64,000 bases of DNA, from positions 2,232,001 through 2,296,000 of the forward strand of contig NZ_PTJS01000001.1 in the NCBI RefSeq assembly GCF_002941025.1. The letters are read 5' to 3'. Each line of letters starts with the position of its first letter. Position 1 is the first letter of the stretch. Position numbers and translations under genes: made by a program. The DNA is from Streptomyces sp. QL37. GTDB lineage: Bacteria > Actinomycetota > Actinomycetes > Streptomycetales > Streptomycetaceae. Positions 43,934 through 52,375 of the stretch are shown here, piece after piece. The notes under the pieces are model-generated. The model had not been told where the DNA came from. It saw only the letters and a list, made by a program, of their open reading frames with translations, and searched no databases.

Positions 43934-43934
43934 G
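43768..43934 (-). pseudogene. Fragment of a LacI-family regulator gene (last about 55 codons)
   Basis: The minus strand reads FTDPPLTTVRQPVQAMA, ALLEEIAGSPVQRTEYVFQ and PELVVRGSAAAARAA ending at 43768. This is the effector-domain tail of the intact LacI protein encoded at 47645-48691, with two Ala fewer. Upstream the frame runs into unrelated sequence, so the fragment has no DNA-binding domain. It marks the left boundary of an inserted or duplicated segment. Confidence 0.85.
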
Positions 43935-44151
43935 CACGAAGTTCCGCGAACCCTTTGAACGCCGTCCAATCACAAGGAGCCCAGTCATGCCGCCGGCCTG
44001 TAGGCAGGTCACGATCGGCCTCAGTTCCGCTTCTTTCCGCCAGATTCCGCAGTTCAACGAATTGACATCTGAGTTGCTGTGCGCGGCGGAGAATGCTTGC
44101 CGGGTCGGGCGGCACACATGCGGTCGACTTCGTGGACGAACTGATCTGGTG

Positions 44152-46089
44152 GTGAATGTGTCTACCTTGAGTGATTTATGTAGTGACCCCGATTTCGCCC
44201 TTCGCCCGGTGGGGGCCCTGGCGTCGGCAGACCGGATGGTGGATGCAGTGTGCGTCCTCACAGATGGCTCATGGCCCGATGATCAGCTTGGAGAGGTTGG
44301 GGACGCACTGGTGGTGGTGGGCTTGTCAAAGAGCCTCAGCTTGAAATCGGCGGATGCGTCGCCTGGAGCCGTCGACCGTCTGCTCGGAGAGCTGGCTCGG
44401 CAGCGAGCAGCTGGCCTGGCGGTGTGCGTCGGCCACCATGGACGGCAGGACGTCCCGGCGATGATCCGCAACTCGGCTTCCCGAATGAACGTGCCGCTGC
44501 TCATGACGACGAAGTCGACGGCGGAATGGAGAGGTCTGGCGGCTCGCTTCCGCGAGCGCCGCTTCCGACGTGCCGAATGGCACGCCGATCAGCTCACCGC
44601 TCTGTTGCATCGTCTGCCTCACCAGCTTGCAGAGCCGGGAGAGAAGGCCACCCAGCGAATCGTTGACTGGCTTTCAGCGGCCTTGGATGCCGAGGTACTG
44701 GTCAGCAGCCCGCAGCAAGGCGTCCTAGCTGCGGCTCCGAACACAGCAGCCGAAAAATTGGCGCTTCTGCTCACCGGTCGGACCACGCGGCCGCAGCCTT
44801 TCGGAGCGCCTGAAGACCCCGCACCGAATACCCGCGTCATTCCGCTGGACCCGTGGGATCCAGCCACTGTGCTCTGGGTCGTCTCCTGTCGCGCATTCGA
44901 TGAGGTGCGTACCGACCTGATGCAGCATGCAGCCAAGGCGCTGGGTCTGATCGAACAGGCCAAGCACCAGTACCGGGTGGAAGAAGCCCGGCGCGCCGTC
45001 AACCAGGCCGCATTTCAACTGCTCCTCCTCGGGGAAACAGTAGGCGCACAACGTGTGCTGGCGAGCCTCGCCCCAGGTCTGCTGACGACAGAGCAAACGC
45101 GGGTATACGTCATCGACTGCGCCGACAACGACCGGGAAGCAACGCTCGAACGAGCCGAGGAAGCCATCGCCGGCCGTGCACTGCTCGCGCGCTGCCCCGC
45201 CTACAACCATCTGCTGGTCGCAGATCCTCTGCATCAGCAAGACCATGATCCTGGGAACGTCCTCAGCGCACTGACAAGTGTAGTGGCCTCCCTGCCTCAA
45301 CACTGGATGGGAAGCAGCCGCGTCCGCCCGCTCGGGGAGACCGCAGACGCCTACGCCGAGGCCGCTGCCTACTTGGCCATGGCGCGGCACGCACCTGACC
45401 GAGTCGCACATGTCGAGGAACGGACCCTCTTCGTGGATGCCCTGCCTCCGGGGCCCGCACGACGATGGGCGGGAGCAGTGCTACGTCCTCTGCTCGTCCT
45501 CCCCTCAGCGCAACGCAACCAGCTGCTGCACACGCTGGAGCTAGGTCTAGAGGTACAGCACAAGGCCGTCAGCCGGCTTCTCGGCATTCACCGCAACACC
45601 GTGACACACCGGATCACTCGTTGCTTCCGCCTGGTCGGCCTCGACCGGCACCACGTGATGAGCAAGGTGGTCGTCTCCGCGGCCCTCAAGATCATTGCGG
45701 TGCACGGCTACGACGACACCGGCACTGATCCCGCATCCGACTTCACCGAGATGATGACAGCACCCGACATGCGCTCCTGGGCCGAGGCCTTTCTGGAGCC
45801 GTTGAAGGATGTGGGGGGTGACCTGTTGCTCACGCTGGGCGCGTGGTTGGAGAACAACACCGATGCGGAACACACCGCAGCTTCAATGAGTACGTCGCCC
45901 GCCGCTGTTCGCGCTCACCTGAGGTCAGCCACCCCGCTGATGCAACACGAGGTGGCACCCGGTCTCGTGGCAGACCAAACACCCGACGGAGACGAGCACG
46001 GGCTCAGCGCTTTGCGCCCGCTCACCTTCGCGCTGTACGCGAGCACGGGCCTCCCGGCAATCCCGGCCGCACTGCGCGCCACTCCATGA
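44152..46089 (+). CDS. PucR-type transcriptional regulator (TTA codon)
   Basis: A 645-residue protein. The N-terminus VNVSTLSDLCSDPDFALRPV resembles the PucR N-terminal domain, a variable ligand/GGDEF-like centre follows, and near residue 500 the PucR C-terminal HTH_30 is clear: LEVQHKAVSRLLGIHRNTVT then HRITRCFRLVGLDRHHVMSK. The start is uncertain (GTG 44152 or 44158). A TTA leucine codon at 44176-44178 makes translation potentially dependent on the bldA tRNA. Base composition is visibly less GC-rich than the surroundings, and the gene lies between two copies of a lacI 3' end, suggesting horizontal acquisition. It may control the two secreted proteins downstream. Confidence 0.8.
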   Translation: MNVSTLSDLCSDPDFALRPVGALASADRMVDAVCVLTDGSWPDDQLGEVGDALVVVGLSKSLSLKSADASPGAVDRLLGELARQRAAGLAVCVGHHGRQDVPAMIRNSASRMNVPLLMTTKSTAEWRGLAARFRERRFRRAEWHADQLTALLHRLPHQLAEPGEKATQRIVDWLSAALDAEVLVSSPQQGVLAAAPNTAAEKLALLLTGRTTRPQPFGAPEDPAPNTRVIPLDPWDPATVLWVVSCRAFDEVRTDLMQHAAKALGLIEQAKHQYRVEEARRAVNQAAFQLLLLGETVGAQRVLASLAPGLLTTEQTRVYVIDCADNDREATLERAEEAIAGRALLARCPAYNHLLVADPLHQQDHDPGNVLSALTSVVASLPQHWMGSSRVRPLGETADAYAEAAAYLAMARHAPDRVAHVEERTLFVDALPPGPARRWAGAVLRPLLVLPSAQRNQLLHTLELGLEVQHKAVSRLLGIHRNTVTHRITRCFRLVGLDRHHVMSKVVVSAALKIIAVHGYDDTGTDPASDFTEMMTAPDMRSWAEAFLEPLKDVGGDLLLTLGAWLENNTDAEHTAASMSTSPAAVRAHLRSATPLMQHEVAPGLVADQTPDGDEHGLSALRPLTFALYASTGLPAIPAALRATP

Positions 46090-46398
46090 CATCGCCCCCG
46101 CAGTGAGCCCGGCCGAAGGGTATGAGACCGGGTCGCGACCCTGATGGCTCGCCAGGCATGCACAATCTGCTCGGCAATCCTCCTGACTCTTGTGCATAGG
46201 AACGCCCCATCGTGCACCGAGCGCGCCTCCACCTTGGCGATTGTTCATTGCCGCTCTGGAACCGACCGTCGCACGCTCATAGCGTGACCGTCACCAGAGC
46301 GGAGAGGCGGTCTCCTTTTCGGTCAGCAGGATACGAAAAGGAGACCGCCCGACTTTCACGCTGCACCTCGCGGGAACCCGACACAGAGAGGGATACGA
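46090..46398. promoter_or_regulatory. Intergenic region with a 16-bp hairpin
   Basis: There is no gene in these 309 bases. A perfect 16-bp stem (46306-46321 with 46334-46349, 12-nt loop) lies 50-93 nt before the ATG at 46399. It may terminate the PucR-type gene or act in the leader of the secreted protein gene. A 12-bp palindrome GGGTCGCGACCC occurs at 46130-46141. Confidence 0.6.
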
Positions 46399-46920
46399 AT
46401 GAGTAACCACCTGGCAGTGAAACGTAAGAACGCACTGACACCGCCCCGTCGTCGGAGAAGGTCCATGATGCTGACGGCGGGCATGATCGTCGCCGCTGGC
46501 ATGGGCGTGTCCAGCGCCGGCCCGGCGGTAGCCGACAGCCACATCCTCCACGCTCAGTCCCAGGCCAACGGCACCTCCAGCGCCCTCATCGGGGGCCGCG
46601 TCGGCTCGATGCCGAGCAGTTCGGGCTGGGACAACGTGGGTAAAAGGACATTCACCAACGGTAAGTCCGGTTGGGTCCGTTCCCACGGGACGAACTTCAA
46701 GGCCACCATCAAGACGGCCTCCAGCGGTGAGTACCGGTACGACCTCTGGGAACGCGACCCCGACAACCCTGACGAACACGTCGGCTACGGCTACCTGTCC
46801 GGTGCCGGCTCCATCATCTGGTACTCGATCAGCCCGTGGGTCGACGGGAGCGACGGAACTGCGGAATTCTACTTGACGACCGACGACCCAAAGGCCACGG
46901 TCGTGGTCTTCTACGACTGA
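46399..46920 (+). CDS. Small secreted protein of unknown function
   Basis: A 173-residue product with a basic N-terminus (PPRRRRRS) and a hydrophobic signal core (MMLTAGMIVAAGMGVSSAGP) with cleavage expected near AVADS. The mature 125 residues are cysteine-free and rich in Gly/Ser/Asp/Tyr/Trp (GEYRYDLWERDPDNPDEHVG; YLSGAGSIIWYSISPWVDG), likely a beta-sandwich. No family is recognised. It is preceded by a long structured leader and follows the PucR-type gene. Function unknown; a secreted antagonist or adhesion protein is possible but unsupported. Confidence 0.75.
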   Translation: MSNHLAVKRKNALTPPRRRRRSMMLTAGMIVAAGMGVSSAGPAVADSHILHAQSQANGTSSALIGGRVGSMPSSSGWDNVGKRTFTNGKSGWVRSHGTNFKATIKTASSGEYRYDLWERDPDNPDEHVGYGYLSGAGSIIWYSISPWVDGSDGTAEFYLTTDDPKATVVVFYD

Positions 46921-47191
46921 CGTTCGCGTGACCGAACGCCTGTCGCGCCGAGAGGTCAATGACGCGCAGCAATCCTTGGCTGGCCATATAGCGACTGTCA
47001 GGCCCCACGCTCAAAGAAATGGTGATGGGCGACTTCAGCCCACTCCCCTCGGCCTCAGCGCGTACGCGGAGTGAAGCCGTGACGCACGACCCTGAACCTA
47101 CGGGTCACTGAGCTGTCCGCTGCCTTTGGCAGCCAACTCATTCTGCGCCGCGGAGCTGCGCGGCGCCTCGCCATTCCCAGGAGGAAAGTCA

Positions 47192-47422
47192 ATGAAACGA
47201 TCATTCAGCGCGGTTACTGTCGGCGCCATCGCTGGCGCGGCCTTCTTCGCCCTGGCGCCTGTGGCCCAGGCCGACGCCCAGGCGCGATGGACGTGGACCG
47301 GTAGCTCCTACTCAAGCGCATCCGCTTGCCGGGCAGCGGCCGCCAAGATCCCCCCGCCCGTCTACGGCACGGACTGCCGGAAAGACGGCTCGGTCTACGA
47401 ACTCTGGGTCTTGGTGCCGTGA
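47192..47422 (+). CDS. Small secreted Cys-containing protein (76 aa)
   Basis: A 76-residue product. A signal peptide at residues 1-28 (ends PVAQADA) is followed by a 48-residue mature domain with two cysteines (SASACRAAA and YGTDCRKDG), probably one disulfide, and a Trp/Tyr-rich end (YELWVLVP). The ATG is set by AGGAGGAAAG. A textbook terminator follows 42 bp after the stop. This looks like a small extracellular effector or inhibitor, but no family is recognised. It lies in the same flanked segment as the PucR-type regulator. Confidence 0.8.
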   Translation: MKRSFSAVTVGAIAGAAFFALAPVAQADAQARWTWTGSSYSSASACRAAAAKIPPPVYGTDCRKDGSVYELWVLVP

Positions 47423-47463
47423 CGTGAGCTGGCGCTCCGCAGCGCCACACACGTGCTCGCTCC

Positions 47464-47486
47464 GGCCCCGCCTGACCGGCGGGGCC
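47464..47486 (+). terminator. Terminator after the small secreted protein gene
   Basis: A perfect 9-bp stem (47464-47472 with 47478-47486), loop TGACC, followed by TTT. Confidence 0.85.
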
Positions 47487-47600
47487 TTTGCACACCCCTC
47501 GTGGGCCCACTGGACGATGATTTTGGACGGGCATGCGCCCGCGGAGGCCTGACGCATACCGGCGGCTCGATGACGGCTGTTCCACGCGGGCGCTGGGCGG

Positions 47601-47817
47601 GGCCGGGTCCCCCCTCCGGACCCGGCCCCGTCTTCCTCGCCCGTTCAGGCGGCGCGTGCCGCCGCGGTGGACCCTCGGACCACCAGCTCCGGCTGGAACA
47701 CGTACTCCGTGCGCTGCACGGGACTTCCCGCGATCTCCTCCAGCAGCGCGCCGACCGCCGCCGCCGCCATCGCCTGCACCGGCTGGCGCACGGTGGTCAG
47801 CGGCGGGTCGGTGAAGG
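47601..47817. repeat. Right direct repeat (native lacI 3' end and terminator)
   Basis: This is the partner of 43725-43933, containing the terminator hairpin (47599-47610 with 47618-47629, 7-nt loop) and the last 57 codons of the intact lacI gene. The two copies flank 3.67 kb holding the PucR-type gene and the two small secreted protein genes. Confidence 0.9.
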
Positions 47818-48691
47818 CGATGAGCTGGGAGTCGTCGAAGCCGACGACGGAGACGTCGCGGGGTACGTCGAGGCCCCTCCCCCGGGCCGCCCTGACCACG
47901 CCGAGCGCCATCAGGTCGCTGCCGCAGACGATGCCGGTGCAGCCCGCGTCGAGCAGGGCGCCTGCGGCGACCTGGCCGCCCTCGACGCTGAACAGGGTGG
48001 AGCAGACGAGGAGTTCGGCCTCCTCGCGGTCCAGGCCCAGCAGGGAGACGGCCGCGTCGACGAAGCCGTCGCGCTTGCGGCGGGAGGGCACGTAGCGCTG
48101 CGGCCCGATCGCCAGACCGACCCGCCGGTGGCCGAGCTCGGCGAGGTGGCCGACGGCCATGCGTACGGCGGCCTGGTCGTCGGGTGAGACGAACGGGGCG
48201 CTGATGTGCTCGTTGTAGCCGTTGATCAGGACGAACGGCACGCCCCGGTCGATGAGCGCCGCGTAGCGCGCCGGGTCGGCCGAGGTGTCGGCGTGGAGCC
48301 CGGACAGGAAGACGATGCCGCCCACACCACGCTCGACGAGCTGTTCGACGAGCTCGTCCTCGGTGGCACCGCCGGGCAGCTGGGTGCAGAGCACGGGTGT
48401 GTAGCCGTGCCCCGCGAGGACCTGCTCCACGGACTGCGCGAACGCCGGGAAGATCGGGTTGGTGAGTTCGGGTGTCACCAGCCCGATCAGTCCGGCGCTG
48501 CGCTGCCGCAGCCGTACGGGGCGTTCGTAGCCGAGGATGTCGAGCGCCGCGAGCACCCGCTGACGCGTGGTGTCCGCGACGCCCGGCTTCCCGTTCAGCA
48601 CCCGGCTGACGGTGGCCTCGCTGACCGTGGCCTGACCGGCGATGTCGGAGAGCCGCAGCGCCGGTCCGGTCCTGGGTGCGGGGACGGTCAC
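47645..48691 (-). CDS. LacI-family regulator at the end of the maltose operon
   Basis: A 348-residue repressor-type protein. LRLSDIAGQATVSEATVSRV followed by LNGKPGVADTTRQRVLAALD is the LacI HTH/hinge; the periplasmic-binding-like effector domain includes GLVTPELTNPIFPAFAQSVE and DPPLTTVRQPVQAMA. It is strongly similar to MalR encoded at 54009 (same GYERPVRLR, SGLHADTSAD). GTG 48691 overlaps the aglA stop by 4 bp (GTGA), so it is the distal gene of malE-malF-malG-aglA-lacI. It probably binds a sugar and regulates related operators; division of labour with MalR is unknown. Confidence 0.93.
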   Translation of the reverse strand: MTVPAPRTGPALRLSDIAGQATVSEATVSRVLNGKPGVADTTRQRVLAALDILGYERPVRLRQRSAGLIGLVTPELTNPIFPAFAQSVEQVLAGHGYTPVLCTQLPGGATEDELVEQLVERGVGGIVFLSGLHADTSADPARYAALIDRGVPFVLINGYNEHISAPFVSPDDQAAVRMAVGHLAELGHRRVGLAIGPQRYVPSRRKRDGFVDAAVSLLGLDREEAELLVCSTLFSVEGGQVAAGALLDAGCTGIVCGSDLMALGVVRAARGRGLDVPRDVSVVGFDDSQLIAFTDPPLTTVRQPVQAMAAAAVGALLEEIAGSPVQRTEYVFQPELVVRGSTAAARAA

Positions 48692-50364
48692 ACCGTCCAC
48701 CACACCGTGGTGTCGGCGGGCAGCTCGACCGTGGTGCCGTCGACGGCCACCGGGCCGCTGGCGAGCAGCAGGGTGCCGGGGGCGTCGACGCGTACCGGTG
48801 CGCCCGTCGTGTTGACCGTACAGACGAAACCGGGGCGGCCGAGGGCGAGCACGCCTTCGGGGGCGTCGAGCCACTCGACGTCCGTGCCGGCGCCGAGGCC
48901 GGGGTGCTCACGCCGGGCGGCGATCGCGGCGCGGTACAGCTCCAGCGTGGAGCCCTCCGTGCCGGTCTGCGCCTCGACGGAGAGCTCGCCCCAGCTGTCG
49001 GGCTGCGGCAGCCAGCTGCCGCCGTCGCCGAAGCCGTACGAGCTGCCCTCCCGGGTCCACGGGATCGGCACCCTGCATCCGTCGCGGAAGCCGTCCTGGC
49101 CCTCCGCGCGGAAGAAGGACGGGTCCTGGCGGACCTCGTCGGGCAGGTCGGTGACGTCGGGGAGGCCGAGCTCCTCGCCCTGGTAGACGTAGGCGGAGCC
49201 GGGCAGGGCCAGCATCAGCAGGGTCGCGGCGCGGGCCCTGCGCAGGCCGAGCTCCCGGTCGCCGGGGGTGCGGATCTGGGTGCCCAGGCCAGGCGGGTTG
49301 CCGAAGCGGGTGGTGTGCCGGGTGACGTCGTGGTTGGAGAGCACCCAGGTGGTGGGGGCGCCCACCGGACGCATCGCGTCGAGCGAGGAGTCGATGACGG
49401 TGCGCAGCTCGGCGGCGTCCCAGGCGGTCGACAGGTACTGGAAGTTGAAGGCCTGGTGCATCTCGTCGGGACGCACGTAGTTGGCGGTGCGCTCGACGGT
49501 GGGGGTCCACGCCTCGGCGACGAGAATGCGGTCACCGGGGTACTCGTCGAGGATCGTGCGCCAGCTGCGGTAGATCTCGTGCACACCGTCCTGGTCGAAG
49601 AACGGCATGACATCGTTGCCCAGCAGCTTCAGCTGGTCGTGCGATCCGAGGTCCGGCAGGCCCTCCGCCTTGACGAGGCCGTGGGCGACGTCGACGCGGA
49701 AGCCGTCGGCGCCCATGTCGAGCCAGAAGCGCAGGATGGAGCGGAACTCGTCGGCGACGGCCGGGTGTTCCCAGTTGAAGTCGGGCTGCTCCGGCGCGAA
49801 GAGGTGCAGATACCAGTCGCCGGGGGTGCCGTCCGGGTCGGTGGTCCGGGTCCAGGCGGGGCCGCCGAAGATGGACTCCCAGTCGTTGGGCGGGAGTTCG
49901 CCGTCGGCGCCCTTGCCGGGGCGGAAGTGGTAGCGGTCGCGCAGGGCGGAGCCGGGGCCCTCGGCGAGGGCGCGCTTGAACCACTCGTGCTGGTCGGAGG
50001 AGTGGTTGGGGACCAGGTCGACGATGATGCGCAGGCCCAGGCCGTGGGCGTCGCGGATCAGTGCGTCGGCGTCGAGGAGTGTGCCGAACATCGGGTCGAT
50101 CGCCCGGTAGTCGGCGACGTCGTAGCCCGCGTCGGCCTGCGGCGAGGCGTAGAAGGGGCTGAGCCAGACGGCGTCCACACCGAGGTCCCGGAGGTACGGG
50201 AGCCGCGCGGTGACACCCGCGAGGTCCCCCATGCCGTCGCCGTTGCCGTCGGCGAAGCTGCGCGGGTACACCTGGTAGATCACCGCGTCCTGCCACCAGC
50301 CGGTGCGGTGGCCCGGGGCGTCGTCGGACGTGCCGGTGGAGGGGGCAGCGAGGTGCTGGGTCAT
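48688..50364 (-). CDS. aglA: Intracellular alpha-glucosidase (GH13)
   Basis: A 558-residue cytosolic enzyme releasing glucose from imported maltose and maltodextrins. GH13 features: WWQDAVIYQVYPRSFADGNG at the start, DLVPNHSS, nucleophile D225 (GADGFRVDVAHG), acid/base E284 (LVAEAWTP) and D346 (LSNHDVTRH). There is no signal peptide, as expected for a cytoplasmic enzyme. ATG 50364 with AGGGA upstream. It follows malG by 98 bp and overlaps the lacI gene downstream. Confidence 0.94.
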   Translation of the reverse strand: MTQHLAAPSTGTSDDAPGHRTGWWQDAVIYQVYPRSFADGNGDGMGDLAGVTARLPYLRDLGVDAVWLSPFYASPQADAGYDVADYRAIDPMFGTLLDADALIRDAHGLGLRIIVDLVPNHSSDQHEWFKRALAEGPGSALRDRYHFRPGKGADGELPPNDWESIFGGPAWTRTTDPDGTPGDWYLHLFAPEQPDFNWEHPAVADEFRSILRFWLDMGADGFRVDVAHGLVKAEGLPDLGSHDQLKLLGNDVMPFFDQDGVHEIYRSWRTILDEYPGDRILVAEAWTPTVERTANYVRPDEMHQAFNFQYLSTAWDAAELRTVIDSSLDAMRPVGAPTTWVLSNHDVTRHTTRFGNPPGLGTQIRTPGDRELGLRRARAATLLMLALPGSAYVYQGEELGLPDVTDLPDEVRQDPSFFRAEGQDGFRDGCRVPIPWTREGSSYGFGDGGSWLPQPDSWGELSVEAQTGTEGSTLELYRAAIAARREHPGLGAGTDVEWLDAPEGVLALGRPGFVCTVNTTGAPVRVDAPGTLLLASGPVAVDGTTVELPADTTVWWTV

Positions 50365-50462
50365 GTCGTCCCTGGGGTGTCTGGGGTGGGGGGCGGCGCC
50401 GGGACCGGGTCGGGGAGCCGGCGCCGCCGTGACAGGTGCGGTCGTACGGTCGTGCGGGACCG

Positions 50463-51341
50463 TCAGCCCTTGACGGCTCCGGCGGACATGCCGGTGACCA
50501 GGTGCTTCTGCGCGAAGAGGAAGACCAGGGCGGCCGGGATCGCGATGAGCACGGACGCCGCGGTCATCGGGCCCCACTGGGCGCCGTACTGGTTGACGAA
50601 CTTCTGCAGTCCGCCGGCGAGGGTGAGGTTCTCGTCACCGACCATGAACGCGGAGGCGTACGCCACTTCGCCCCAGGCGGTGATGAAGGAGTAGAAGGCG
50701 GTCACGGCGAGGCCGGGCTTGGCGAGCGGCAGGATGAGCCGCCAGAACGTGCCGAACGGGGTGAGCCCGTCGACCTGTCCCGACTCGTCGATCTCGCGCG
50801 GGATCGTGTCGAAGAAGCCCTTCATCATCCAGGCGCAGAAGGGCACCGAGATGGTGAGGTAGGTGATGACGAGCCCGGCCGGCTGGTTGAGCAGGCCCAT
50901 CGTCGACATGATGTTGTAGATCGGCACGATGAGGACGGCCACCGGGAACATCTGGGTGACCAGCAGGGTCCACATCAGCCCGCGCTTGCCGGGGAAGCGG
51001 AAGCGGCTGACGGCGTAGCCGGTGGTGGCGGAGACGAAGACACCGATGACGGTGGAGAGCCCCGCGACGATCACGGAGTTGGCGAACCAGCTCAGGAACT
51101 CGGTGTCCTTGATCAGGTTCGTGTAGTTCTCGAAGGTCGTCTCTTTGAAGAAGTCCGTGGTCGAGGCGAACTTCGCGGGCTTCAGCGAGGTCAGCAGGAC
51201 CCACAGCACCGGGAAGACCGCGATCACCGACGTGACGATCAGGGTGAGGTGCAGGGCCAGGGAGGCGACCGGCGAGCGGTCGCCGCGCTTGCGGGGCTTG
51301 CGGGCGCTGTGCCGGGCGGGGGTTGCCGTAGCGGTGGTCAC
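50463..51341 (-). CDS. malG: Maltose/maltodextrin ABC transporter permease MalG
   Basis: A 292-residue inner membrane permease with six helices. The EAA loop reads EIDESGQVDGLTPFGTFWRL followed by ILPLAKPGL, the contact site for the ATPase. No ATPase gene is in this operon; in Streptomyces the shared MsiK ATPase serves such systems. GTG 51341 overlaps the malF stop by 4 bp (GTGA). The N-terminus is a long basic cytosolic extension. Confidence 0.95.
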   Translation of the reverse strand: MTTATATPARHSARKPRKRGDRSPVASLALHLTLIVTSVIAVFPVLWVLLTSLKPAKFASTTDFFKETTFENYTNLIKDTEFLSWFANSVIVAGLSTVIGVFVSATTGYAVSRFRFPGKRGLMWTLLVTQMFPVAVLIVPIYNIMSTMGLLNQPAGLVITYLTISVPFCAWMMKGFFDTIPREIDESGQVDGLTPFGTFWRLILPLAKPGLAVTAFYSFITAWGEVAYASAFMVGDENLTLAGGLQKFVNQYGAQWGPMTAASVLIAIPAALVFLFAQKHLVTGMSAGAVKG

Positions 51342-52354
51342 CAGTTGTCTCCCTGCGTGCGGAGCACTCGCCGGTACACCATGGCGAAGAGCATCAGGAG
51401 TACGAGGATCAGCACGCCCCAGGTGGAGGACTGCGCGAAGTCGCGCGGGCTGATCTCGAAGGAGAATTTGTACGCCTGGGTCACCAGGATCTGGGTGGCC
51501 TCACCGGGTCCGCCGCGGGTCAGCAGGAAGATCACCGGGAACATGTTGAAGGTCCAGATGGTGGAGAGCAGGACCACCGTGGTGGAGACCGGGCGCAGGC
51601 CCGGCAGCGTCACGTGGCGGAAGCGCTGCCATGCGGTGGCACCGTCCATCTCCGCGGCCTCGTACTGCTCCGAGGGGATGGACTGCAGTCCGCCGAGCAG
51701 GGCGACCATCATGAACGGCACACCGAGCCAGACGTTGACGGCGATGACGGAGAACTTGGCCCAGGTGGGGTCGTTCAGCCAGGGTATGCCGTCGATCCCG
51801 GCACCGCCGAGGATCTTGTTGAGCAGCCCGTTGTTCTCGTTGTAGAGGAAGCGCCAGGCGAAGACGGAGACGAAGCCGGGGATGGCCCAGGGAAGGATCA
51901 GCGCCATGCGGTAGGCGGAGCGGCCGACGATCCTGCGGTTGAGGATGTTGGCCAGGGCCATGCCGAGGCAGAAGGTGATGGCCACACAGGAGACCGTCCA
52001 CACCAGCGTCCAGCCCAGTGTCCCGAGGAACTGGCTGCCGGTCAGGGCGTCGGCGTAGTTGTCCAGACCCACGAACTCGTAGGTGGCGGGCATCTCGTTG
52101 ACACCGATGGACCGGGCGACGTTGCGCTCGTTGGCGTCGGTCAGCGACAGCCAGATACCGCGGACCAGCGGGTAGCCGATGATCACGCCGATCACGAGCA
52201 CGACCGGGGCGACCATGGTCCAGGCGTACCAGTGGACCGAGAGGGCGCGCCGGAGCCTGCTCGGCGGCGGGGGGTTACCAGTACCGCGGCTCCGGCCGCG
52301 GGCGACGTCGTCGCCCGCGGCCTTCGCCACCGACTGGCTGGTGTGGACAGCCAT
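51338..52354 (-). CDS. malF: Maltose/maltodextrin ABC transporter permease MalF
   Basis: A 338-residue membrane protein with six helices and EAA loop EQYEAAEMDGATAWQRFRH followed by VTLPGLRP. It pairs with MalG to form the channel. It lacks the large periplasmic P2 loop of E. coli MalF, as usual in Gram-positives. ATG 52354 starts 22 bp after the malE stop. Confidence 0.95.
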   Translation of the reverse strand: MAVHTSQSVAKAAGDDVARGRSRGTGNPPPPSRLRRALSVHWYAWTMVAPVVLVIGVIIGYPLVRGIWLSLTDANERNVARSIGVNEMPATYEFVGLDNYADALTGSQFLGTLGWTLVWTVSCVAITFCLGMALANILNRRIVGRSAYRMALILPWAIPGFVSVFAWRFLYNENNGLLNKILGGAGIDGIPWLNDPTWAKFSVIAVNVWLGVPFMMVALLGGLQSIPSEQYEAAEMDGATAWQRFRHVTLPGLRPVSTTVVLLSTIWTFNMFPVIFLLTRGGPGEATQILVTQAYKFSFEISPRDFAQSSTWGVLILVLLMLFAMVYRRVLRTQGDNW

Positions 52355-52375
52355 CAGCCGGCCTGCCTTCCTGGG

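Noticed and set aside
46921..47191. Possible gene between the two small secreted protein genes
   Set aside because: No frame of convincing composition. The reverse frame near 46829-47014 is short and overlaps a coding region.
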